DNA of 6,213 nt from Marinilabiliales bacterium (lineage in GTDB: Bacteria; Bacteroidota; Bacteroidia; Bacteroidales; BM523): the NCBI GenBank assembly GCA_002869425.1, contig PKSZ01000225.1, positions 1-6,213 on the forward strand, given 5' to 3'. Below are positions 1-5,726 of this stretch, in pieces. The notes beneath the pieces were generated by a model. The model worked only from the letters and a program-made list of their open reading frames with translations. It was not told the DNA's origin and did no database searches. Numbering within the stretch: position 1 is the first letter of the stretch; every line of letters begins with the position of its first letter. Made by a program: the position numbers and the translations under genes.

Positions 1-599
1 TTGATTTTTTAGCTTCAGAGATAGTTGAGAATTATGAAGAGGATTTAGATGTTGAAGAGAATAGTATTGGTATTGGTGCTGTAAATCTGGATTTAAACAG
101 TGAAGGAACTTTGTTTTTCTTCTCTACTCCAAATGAATTGTCCAGAACTTTTATATTTGAATTCAACAATATACATGGTGACTATTACTGGCTAGACACC
201 CGTGATTATTTTCCTGAATATGATATAGCTTTCTTCGAATGCCTGGATCAGAATGGAGAGTGGTACAAAGTGAAATCCTCAACTGCTGCCGGACACTTGT
301 GGTTAAAAAAAGACCCCAGAGTTTCATTTGTGAGTTGGGCTGAATATTTTTCCAATTCGTTTTCTGTATTCAGAAAAGATGCAGAAAGCAACCCTGTAAG
401 ACTAGAACCATCAGACGAGGCTGCAGTTGTAGAAGAGTGTAACAAATTAAAAGATTTTGAAGTTTTGGATTTTGAAAGAGACTGGATAAAAGTTGGGCCA
501 ATCCCTATTGAGGAATCTGATCCCGCACCTGATTGTTCTGGCTGGATTCGCTGCGTGAAGGATAATAATTTTCTTATTGACAATTACTGGACATTATAA
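1..599 (+). CDS. Unrecognised protein with two possible SH3-like motifs (C-terminal part)
   Basis: The frame is open from the left edge (first full codon at 3), so the true start lies outside the window. The TTG at 111 is an internal leucine codon, not a convincing start. 198 residues are visible, ending at TAA 597-599. The visible start is acidic, followed by a beta-rich region with PEYDIAFFECL. Two similar modules follow: EWYKV (visible residues 86-90) with LWLKK (99-103), and DWIKV (160-164) with GWIRC (180-184). The pattern W-x-K-V followed by a G/L-W-(I/L) strand is typical of bacterial SH3-like barrels, which often bind peptides or cell-wall material; here that is inference from pattern only. 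No signal peptide can be judged because the N-terminus is missing. The next gene begins one base after the stop, so the two are probably co-transcribed. The reading frame is secure; the function is unknown. Confidence 0.8.
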   Translation, partial: DFLASEIVENYEEDLDVEENSIGIGAVNLDLNSEGTLFFFSTPNELSRTFIFEFNNIHGDYYWLDTRDYFPEYDIAFFECLDQNGEWYKVKSSTAAGHLWLKKDPRVSFVSWAEYFSNSFSVFRKDAESNPVRLEPSDEAAVVEECNKLKDFEVLDFERDWIKVGPIPIEESDPAPDCSGWIRCVKDNNFLIDNYWTL

Positions 600-600
600 A

Positions 601-882
601 ATGAAATACGAAAAAATTGTTCAGAGTTATATCGAAAGCACGCACAAACTGGGTGATCAAAGCGGTAGTAGCGGGCATCTTAGTTTTCAATCATACACCA
701 TCCATTCTATTGATTATGAAAAGCAAGGAGATACAATAAAAATACTTGCACAATATTCTGTATTTACTGAAACTGAATTCACGTACTACCCTGACAATCC
801 TCCTTATGAAGATGAATATCGCGTAAAATTACTTTGTAGCGATCAGGGCGAAATTATTGAAGCAGACAATACTTACAATTGA
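601..882 (+). CDS. Small unrecognised protein, 93 residues
   Basis: I take the ATG at 601, one base after the upstream TAA. An in-frame TTG at 577 would lie inside the upstream gene and is less likely. The product has a short N-terminal helix (about residues 2-13), a Gly/Ser-rich turn (GSSGH at 22-26), then alternating hydrophobic/polar stretches suggesting an antiparallel beta sheet, with a distinctive YYPDNPPYE segment at 62-70. It has no signal peptide, no membrane segment and one cysteine, so it is probably cytoplasmic. The close spacing suggests translational coupling to the upstream gene. Small acidic beta proteins coded directly behind a larger one can be partners or immunity proteins, but nothing here proves that. 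I do not recognise the family. Confidence 0.72.
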   Translation: MKYEKIVQSYIESTHKLGDQSGSSGHLSFQSYTIHSIDYEKQGDTIKILAQYSVFTETEFTYYPDNPPYEDEYRVKLLCSDQGEIIEADNTYN

Positions 883-934
883 GACCAATTGTAGATATAC
901 TTGTACAATCTATTGAACTACTATCTTTCTGGTT

Positions 935-978
935 ACAGTTTCTGTTTTTGTGAGAATAAAAAGCTGACAGAATACTGT
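935..978 (+). terminator. Imperfect inverted repeat, possible terminator
   Basis: The left arm ACAGTTTCTGT (935-945) pairs over 11 bp with ACAGAATACTGT (967-978), leaving one unpaired T and a 21-base loop. On the plus strand it is followed by the moderately T-rich TTGTATTATTTCATTT, so it could end the transcript of the two upstream genes, which converge on argS. The right arm can also fold on itself (ACAG-AATA-CTGT). The stem is not GC-rich and the loop is long, so this is a weak call. It lies 53 bases after the second gene's stop and about 15 bases beyond the argS stop. Confidence 0.35.
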
Positions 979-992
979 TTGTATTATTTCAT

Positions 993-2735
993 TTACATTC
1001 TCTCAGGAGATGTTATTCCCAACAATGACAAAGCATGCTTAATAACTTCACCAAATACAGCAGTAATTAACAAACGCAAGTTTCTAATTTGTTCATTCTC
1101 TTCTTTCAAAATGGCATGATCGTAATAAAACTGGTTAAACTCTTTGGCCAGAGTAAAAGCATAATTTGCTATTAAAGCCGGACTCATCACTTTTCCGGCT
1201 TCCTCAAGTACTGATTTGTAATCGGCCAACAGTTTAATAATCTGAACTTCCTTTTCGTCTGGATTTCCTTCATCTATTCTTTCCGGAATGATAATATTCT
1301 GCTCAGCCGCTTTTCTTAGTACAGATTTTGATCTTGCATATGAATACTGAATAAAAGGTCCGGTATTGCCTTGCAACTGAACTGATTCCTCAGGATTAAA
1401 CATCATATTTTTTCTGGGATCTACTTTTAAGATATAATATTTCAGTGCTCCTAGTCCAATTAATTCAAATACATTAGCTTTTTCTTCCTCACTTAAATAT
1501 GATAATTTATCCGATTCCTCTGCCATTTTCCGAGCTTGCGCAACAACTTCTTCCATCAAATCATCAGCGTCAACAACTGTTCCTTCTCTGGATTTCATCT
1601 TACCATGCGGCAATTCTACCATTCCATAAGAAAAATGTTCAATAAATTCAGACCACTCATAGCCCAATTTTTTCAAAACAATCTTCAATACAGTGAAATG
1701 ATAATCTTGCTCATTACCAACAACATAAATCATTTTATTGGGAGAAAAATCCTGATGCCGCAGAATGGCTGTACCAATATCCTGCGTCATGTATACAGAA
1801 GTTCCATCTGCCCGCAATAAAATTTTCTCATCCAGTTTATGATCGGTAAGATCAGCCCATACCGATTGATCGTCCTTCTGCAGCAATATGCCTTTTTCCA
1901 GTCCTTTTAAGACTTTATCTTTACCCAGCTTATATGTTTCAGATTCGTAATATATTTTATCAAAAGTGATTCCCAGTCGTTTATATGTTTCTTCAAAACC
2001 TTTATAAACCCAATTGTTCATTTTTTCCCACAGAGCACACACTTTTTCATCGCCCTTTTCCCATTTGCGAAGCATTTCACGTGCTTCCTTTAAAAGCTCA
2101 GTTTCTTCATTATTATCTGAAACTAATTTCTTATTCTCCTGATCAAATTTTACATAATAATTACCTACCAGCTTATCGCCTTTCAACCCTGCATTTTCAG
2201 GTGTTTCACCGTTTCCCCATTTCTCCCAGGCCAACATAGATTTACAAATATGAATTCCCCTGTCGTTTACAAGGTTTACCTGGATTACATCTCTCCCGCT
2301 GGCTTTTAGAATTCTTGAAAGAGAATCACCGAGAAGATTATTTCGAATATGACCAAGATGTAACGGTTTATTGGTGTTTGGTGAAGAATATTCAATCACC
2401 ACCTTCTCGTTTTTCTCCGGAAGATTGAAATCACTTTGGGCTATTGTATTCAATATATCGATCCAATTATCCTGCTTGATTTCCAGGTTAACAAAACCTT
2501 TGATTACATTAAAAGCATGAACCAGTCCTCCTTTTTCAACCAAAAACTGACCGATCTCATTTCCTGCCTGTTCCGGAGCTTTTCTAATCTCTTTCAGAAA
2601 AGGAAACACATTAAAAGTATAATCGCCGGCAAACTCTTTCCTTGTCTTTTGTATTTGTATTCTATCTTTGCTTGATTTAATTTCATACAATACACTCAAT
2701 GCTTCAGCAATTACTTGTTTTATTTCCTTTTCCAT
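993..2735 (-). CDS. argS: Arginyl-tRNA synthetase
   Basis: This class I aminoacyl-tRNA synthetase attaches arginine to tRNA-Arg using ATP in the cytoplasm and is essential for translation. The 580-residue product is close to full family length. It shows an N-terminal tRNA-recognition domain (about 1-105), the HIGH signature as HLGH (126-129) inside a SSPNTNKPLHLGH context, the NDRG segment (157-160), and the KMSKS equivalent as KMKSR (379-383) followed by EGTVVDADDL. The C-terminal helical anticodon-binding domain (about 455-580) contains GNTGPFIQYSYAR and ends in LLGITSPERM, the expected terminus. The ATG at 2733-2735 gives the right N-terminus and lies just behind a good Bacteroidota-type promoter. 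The gene appears to be transcribed alone: a terminator separates it from the next gene upstream. Confidence 0.97.
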   Translation of the reverse strand: MEKEIKQVIAEALSVLYEIKSSKDRIQIQKTRKEFAGDYTFNVFPFLKEIRKAPEQAGNEIGQFLVEKGGLVHAFNVIKGFVNLEIKQDNWIDILNTIAQSDFNLPEKNEKVVIEYSSPNTNKPLHLGHIRNNLLGDSLSRILKASGRDVIQVNLVNDRGIHICKSMLAWEKWGNGETPENAGLKGDKLVGNYYVKFDQENKKLVSDNNEETELLKEAREMLRKWEKGDEKVCALWEKMNNWVYKGFEETYKRLGITFDKIYYESETYKLGKDKVLKGLEKGILLQKDDQSVWADLTDHKLDEKILLRADGTSVYMTQDIGTAILRHQDFSPNKMIYVVGNEQDYHFTVLKIVLKKLGYEWSEFIEHFSYGMVELPHGKMKSREGTVVDADDLMEEVVAQARKMAEESDKLSYLSEEEKANVFELIGLGALKYYILKVDPRKNMMFNPEESVQLQGNTGPFIQYSYARSKSVLRKAAEQNIIIPERIDEGNPDEKEVQIIKLLADYKSVLEEAGKVMSPALIANYAFTLAKEFNQFYYDHAILKEENEQIRNLRLLITAVFGEVIKHALSLLGITSPERM

Positions 2736-2753
2736 AACAAATTATTTAGCCGG

Positions 2754-2784
2754 CAAAGATAACATAAGGTACACTCAATATCAA
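2754..2784 (-). promoter_or_regulatory. Bacteroidota-type promoter of argS
   Basis: On the minus strand TATCTTTG (2761-2754) matches the -7 consensus TAnnTTTG of Bacteroidota vegetative sigma factor exactly. A TTG (2784-2782) lies 20 bases upstream, at the expected -33 distance. Transcription would begin near 2749, giving a leader of roughly 15 bases before the argS ATG. The -33 element lies immediately next to the T-tract of the preceding terminator. Confidence 0.72.
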
Positions 2785-2785
2785 T

Positions 2786-2815
2786 AAAAAAGGGAGACTT
2801 TCATGCCTCCCCTTT
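2786..2815 (-). terminator. Rho-independent terminator of the small secreted-protein gene
   Basis: In minus-strand RNA sense, AAAGGGGAGGC (2815-2805) pairs with the 11 bases read from 2798 to 2788 (GTCTCCC then TTTT), with two G-U wobbles. The loop is six bases (2804-2799). A run of six T (2791-2786) forms the 3' tail and overlaps the base of the stem. It lies 26 bases beyond the stop of the 2842-3243 gene and separates that gene's transcript from argS. Confidence 0.85.
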
Positions 2816-2841
2816 CTGCTAGTAACCTTTTTGAAGGTGCG

Positions 2842-3243
2842 CTATATGCTGAATTTATTTGATATTACCTTTTCTGTTGTTTCAAGCTTATCAATACTAA
2901 TACTATCTGGCATGGTTTCAACTACAACTCTTTTTGTAAAATGCCCTTTTCCTCCCCTATGAATAAACGAATGTAAAAACTTACCTGAAAGATCTGTTAC
3001 AGTTATTAAAACAGGATCATCCGTATCAGATATTAAATCAATAACAACTTCACCATCTTCCCCAACAAAATATGCTTCACATAAAACTTGTTGAGCAGGT
3101 TTTACTTCCTTGTGCTCAAATCGGCTTTCATAACCATCCTTCGATGACAAATTCGCCAACTGAGGGTTTGTTTGCGCAAAAGAAAAGGCAGACAGACTTA
3201 AAAATATTATAGCAAGACCAGAGATTTTAAAATTTGTTTTCAT
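2842..3243 (-). CDS. Small exported beta-rich protein resembling a T9SS-type C-terminal domain
   Basis: The 133-residue product begins with a clear Sec signal peptide: basic start, hydrophobic core at about 8-20, and probable cleavage after SFA (A23/Q24). The mature part is about 110 residues. Its second half follows the pattern of Bacteroidota secreted beta-sandwich domains: GEVVIDL (64-70), a strand with ITVTDLSGK (80-88), then strands ending in KVISNKFSI at the C-terminus. The DLSGK turn and the final K-F resemble type A sorting domains of the type IX secretion system and, less closely, DUF3244-like proteins. The usual short LPxGxY segment near the end is replaced by MPDSISI (111-117). A single cysteine is at residue 55. 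There is no large cargo domain, so it is either a free-standing domain of this fold or a different small periplasmic protein. It is transcribed alone, with a strong terminator after it. The CDS is secure; the family is inference. Confidence 0.82.
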   Translation of the reverse strand: MKTNFKISGLAIIFLSLSAFSFAQTNPQLANLSSKDGYESRFEHKEVKPAQQVLCEAYFVGEDGEVVIDLISDTDDPVLITVTDLSGKFLHSFIHRGGKGHFTKRVVVETMPDSISIDKLETTEKVISNKFSI

Positions 3244-3406
3244 GATTTCTATGTTTTAATATTATTATTTCAATTTGTTTTGATTTCACTTAAATGACGT
3301 ACTTTTTTTTTGTGTGCTGCATATGTTGCAATTTTTTTTCGTAATTGAATTAAAATAATCCGTATAAACATCAGTATTTCCTTAGTAAACACTATATTTA
3401 AAGCTA
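3244..3406. other. Divergent AT-rich spacer
   Basis: This 163-base spacer separates the start codons of the secreted-protein gene (minus) and the glycosyltransferase gene (plus), so it should hold both promoters. Two T-runs, nine bases at 3303-3311 and eight at 3332-3339, lie 29 bases apart and could bend the DNA. A TATATTTA box (3393-3400) resembles the -7 consensus but has no clear -33 partner. No TAnnTTTG match was found on the minus strand. Confidence 0.5.
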
Positions 3407-4528
3407 GTGGAAAAAAAATTACATATTGTTTCGTTTACCGTTCCTTTTCCAGCTGATTATGGAGGAGTAATAGATGTGTTTTATAAAGTTAAAGCACTTC
3501 ATGAAGCAGGTTATGAAATTATTTTACATTGCTTTAAGTATGACAGGGCTCCATCAAAAGAATTACTCAAATATTGCAGTGAGGTTAATTATTACAAGCG
3601 AAAAACAGGTATTCGATACTCACTAAAGAAAGAACCATATATTGTAATTACAAGATCTTCTAAAAAATTGCTGGAAAACTTACTAAAAGACGATTATCCA
3701 ATTCTCTTTGAAGGTATTCATACAACTTCAACCATAGCACATCCCGCATTAAAAGACCGCAAAAAGTATATCAGGATGCACAATATTGAGCATGAATACT
3801 ACTTAGGACTTGCTTCGGTGACAAAAAAGCCCGTCAGAAAAATCTTTTTTCAAACTGAAGCTAAGAAATTACAATCATTTGAAGAAATTATTCATTCAGC
3901 AGATGGTTTGGCTGTTATTTCCATGAATGACTTTTTATACTATTCAGCAAAGCACGCCAACACAACACTGATTCCTGCTTTTCATGAAAATGAAAATATT
4001 ATTTCACAAACAGGTAAAGGTGACTATATATTATATCATGGCAACTTATCGGTTGAAGAAAACGAAAAAGCCTGCATTTACCTCGCAAATAATATTTTCT
4101 CCAAGATAGATTACAAAGTAATTGTTGCAGGTAAAAATCCTGGTCAGAAACTAAAAAGAGCTCTCTTTAAGCACAACAATATACAGCTTATTGAAAATCC
4201 CTCTTTTGATATGATGGAGAAATTAATTGTTAATGCACACATTAATTTGCTCATTACTTTCCAGTCTACCGGACTAAAACTAAAACTACTCAACGCACTG
4301 TATAAAGGCAGGTTTTGCATTACAAATACAGAAATGGTAGTCAATACAGGATTAGAAGAAGCTTGTTATATTTTTGATAATAATGAACAAATGACAGAGA
4401 ACATTCATCAAATTATGGAAACAAATTACACTGATGAAATGATACAGCTAAGAAAAACTACATTAAACAATAATTTTTCCAATACTGTAAATGCAGAGAA
4501 ACTGCTTACACTGATCAACGAAGAATAG
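3407..4528 (+). CDS. GT-B fold glycosyltransferase, GT4-like
   Basis: Predicted cytoplasmic or membrane-associated enzyme moving a sugar from a nucleotide-sugar donor, probably in envelope polysaccharide or glycan synthesis. Donor and acceptor cannot be read from the sequence. The 373-residue length suits a two-domain GT-B protein. The N-terminal domain starts with HIVSFTVPFPADYGG (6-20), the usual first strand and glycine loop, and carries the conserved RMHNIEHEYY (123-132). The C-terminal domain begins near YHGNLSVEENEKA (210-222), has KVIVAGKNPG (237-246), and a donor-site region TGLKLKLLNALYKG (288-301). The classic EX7E motif of family GT4 is not evident there. I use GTG at 3407 because an in-frame stop lies at 3386 and the N-terminal strand begins straight after it. 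No other gene shares its transcript, and its last 14 bases overlap the end of the extended nitroreductase frame on the other strand. Confidence 0.87.
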   Translation: MEKKLHIVSFTVPFPADYGGVIDVFYKVKALHEAGYEIILHCFKYDRAPSKELLKYCSEVNYYKRKTGIRYSLKKEPYIVITRSSKKLLENLLKDDYPILFEGIHTTSTIAHPALKDRKKYIRMHNIEHEYYLGLASVTKKPVRKIFFQTEAKKLQSFEEIIHSADGLAVISMNDFLYYSAKHANTTLIPAFHENENIISQTGKGDYILYHGNLSVEENEKACIYLANNIFSKIDYKVIVAGKNPGQKLKRALFKHNNIQLIENPSFDMMEKLIVNAHINLLITFQSTGLKLKLLNALYKGRFCITNTEMVVNTGLEEACYIFDNNEQMTENIHQIMETNYTDEMIQLRKTTLNNNFSNTVNAEKLLTLINEE

Positions 4529-5060
4529 CTTTAGATATATACTCTTCTGGCTTCTTTCTTTCTCTTGGGGCATTTGCTCTTTCTGCTAACATTCCAGTTA
4601 AATTAGATTCATCACCCAAAAAGCCCAATGCAGAAATTGAAATTATTTAATATTCAGCAGGAATCTTTATGACTTTTTCAAGCTTATCTTTTGAAAAACC
4701 TGCCATTTGATGACAATAAATACCTTTATCCATAGCCAGCGTAACATAATTGGCTACAGCCATCCCCAATTCATAAGTATAGAATTTGTTCTCCTTACCA
4801 TTGGAGTATCGTGAAGTTGCCAGATTTACAATAAAACAAGATGCAGAACCTGCCCATTCCTGATTCGCAGGAACCAATGTATCTAAAACAGCTTGAAAAA
4901 CCTTCTTTTCTTTCCTGAACACAGATATAAAATACCAGGGTTGATTATTGTAAGATGATGAAGCCCATGATGCATTTTGTAATATTTCTGCAATTGCAGT
5001 CTCTGATACTTCTTTGTCACTAAAAGTCAAGGGACTTTTTCTACTGGTTATCTGTTTCAT
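4515..5060 (-). pseudogene. Nitroreductase family protein, interrupted by an in-frame TAA
   Basis: The intact part (4647-5060) encodes 137 residues of an FMN-dependent nitroreductase, a family that reduces nitroaromatics, quinones or related substrates with NAD(P)H. Visible features are TSRKSPLTFSDKEVSE (5-20) with the phosphate-binding Arg-Lys-Ser region, ASWASSSYNNQPWYFI (30-45), NQEWAG (86-91), and the helix before HQMAGF (117-122), ending at IPAEY. TAA (4649-4647) then stops translation. Reading on in the same frame gives 43 further codons, including ALGFLGDES and ERANAPRERKKPEEY, which match the expected C-terminus of the family, up to TGA at 4517-4515. The full frame would be 181 residues, a normal length. 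In relatives a glutamate follows the IPEEY-type motif, so a GAA-to-TAA change explains the break. The lost part holds the G-(Y/F)-LGD segment near the FMN site and the C-terminal tail, so the product is probably inactive or impaired. Start ATG 5060-5058 is supported by an in-frame stop upstream and a promoter box at 5087-5080. Confidence 0.85.
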
Positions 5061-5079
5061 ATGCTTGTATTATTTTTAT

Positions 5080-5087
5080 CAAAGTTA
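5080..5087 (-). promoter_or_regulatory. -7 promoter box of the nitroreductase gene
   Basis: TAACTTTG on the minus strand (5087-5080) is an exact match to TAnnTTTG. It lies 19 bases before the ATG, a spacing very like that of the argS promoter. No TTG is found at the -33 position, so the promoter is incomplete or activator-dependent. Confidence 0.5.
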
Positions 5088-5161
5088 ACATTTAGAACCA
5101 GATTATGCTTTTGATTTTTTCATCTTAAGAGTATTCCTGTATTGAAGATCAAAAATATAAA

Positions 5162-5177
5162 TGTACGAATACGTACA
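5162..5177. promoter_or_regulatory. 16-bp palindrome, candidate operator
   Basis: TGTACG and CGTACA form perfect 6-bp arms around the spacer AATA. It lies in the 255-base divergent spacer between the nitroreductase and the TonB-like gene, about 75 bases upstream of the nitroreductase -7 box and 139 bases before the other start. The size and symmetry suit a dimeric regulator's binding site, but no regulator gene is nearby to link it to. Confidence 0.3.
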
Positions 5178-5315
5178 CACCATGTTTCGTTTTTGACACA
5201 ATTGCACCCTTACACTCATCACAGAAATTCACACCTAACACCCTACACTACTGTTCTTTACAAACTCTGGCACACAATATGATTAATCAGAAGCAAACAA
5301 TTAAAAATTAAAGCT

Positions 5316-5648
5316 ATGAAAACACTAAAAACTTTAACACTCGTAAGCATCCTTGGTCTAATGGTATCTTTTAACTCTTTTTCAAAAGAACTACCTAAAA
5401 ACGATCTTGTAAAGCAAACCATAGAAAAAACCATCACATATCCCCGATATGCACAGGAACTGAATGAACAAGGAATTGTTGCTGTTGATTTTTTTATCAA
5501 TGATGCAGGCAATATTATAATCAACAGAATTGATGGGAACAATGATTATCTTTCTCAATATGTGGAAGCAACACTTCAAGGTTTGAAATTTAATGAAGCT
5601 GCAACTTGTCAATCGTCCTACATATATAAATTCAGGTTTACGAAGTAA
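5316..5648 (+). CDS. Small exported protein with a TonB C-terminal-like domain
   Basis: The 110-residue product has a Sec signal peptide (basic MKTLK start, hydrophobic core at about 7-19, probable cleavage after FNSFS, near residue 23). The remaining 87 residues follow the TonB C-terminal domain pattern: YPRYAQELNEQGIVAVDFFI (42-61), a D-A-G-N-I turn (63-67), a strand with NRID, a helix LSQYVEATLQGLKF (79-92), and a last strand YIYKFRF. In true TonB proteins this domain contacts the TonB box of outer-membrane receptors and is tethered to the inner membrane. Here there is no membrane anchor or proline-rich spacer, so energy transduction is unlikely. A free periplasmic or secreted domain is more plausible, with unknown role. 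Such short proteins are common in Bacteroidota. Start ATG 5316 is preceded by the A-rich AATTAAAGCT without a Shine-Dalgarno sequence. It is transcribed alone and ends at a bidirectional terminator. Confidence 0.83.
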   Translation: MKTLKTLTLVSILGLMVSFNSFSKELPKNDLVKQTIEKTITYPRYAQELNEQGIVAVDFFINDAGNIIINRIDGNNDYLSQYVEATLQGLKFNEAATCQSSYIYKFRFTK

Positions 5649-5669
5649 CCTTAATCATCTAAAATGAAA

Positions 5670-5700
5670 GAGAGGATGTATCCAAAATATACATCCTCTC
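5670..5700. terminator. Bidirectional terminator between convergent genes
   Basis: GAGAGGATGTAT (5670-5681) and ATACATCCTCTC (5689-5700) form a perfect 12-bp stem with a seven-base loop. Downstream on the plus strand is CTTGTTTTCATT; on the minus strand the stem is followed by TTTCATTTTAG. Both are T-rich, so it can end the plus-strand TonB-like transcript and the minus-strand thioesterase transcript. It sits 21 bases after one stop and 26 bases after the other. Confidence 0.88.
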
Positions 5701-5726
5701 CTTGTTTTCATTCTGGACAAGCTACA

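Noticed and set aside
248..583. Minus-strand open frame of 111 codons
   Set aside because: It is antisense to the first plus-strand gene, whose frame stays open to the window edge and connects tightly with the next gene.
577..600. TTG at 577 as start of the second gene
   Set aside because: It would overlap the first gene by 23 bases and add eight unconvincing residues; the ATG at 601 sits one base after the upstream stop.
901..1119. Plus-strand open frame of 72 codons after the second gene
   Set aside because: It starts at TTG, lies mostly antisense to the 3' end of argS, and has a low-complexity composition with no recognisable pattern.
1536..2675. Three plus-strand open frames within argS
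   Set aside because: All are antisense to a fully conserved argS coding region; their Phe/Ile/Ser-rich content is what the complementary strand of such a gene produces.
4647..4649. Stop-codon recoding or a variant genetic code to explain the nitroreductase TAA
   Set aside because: argS and the first gene also end in TAA at the right place, so TAA works as an ordinary stop here and there is no sign of a recoding element.
5193..5216. TTGACA (5193-5198) with TACACT as a sigma-70 type promoter
   Set aside because: The spacing is only 12 bases instead of about 17, and the window otherwise shows Bacteroidota-type promoters.
5268..5283. TGGCAC resembling the -24 element of a sigma-54 promoter
   Set aside because: The matching GC at the -12 position is absent (GA at 5281-5282), so the site lacks the essential second half.
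5258..5612. Two minus-strand open frames across the TonB-like gene
   Set aside because: Both are antisense to a gene with a clear signal peptide and TonB-like domain pattern.
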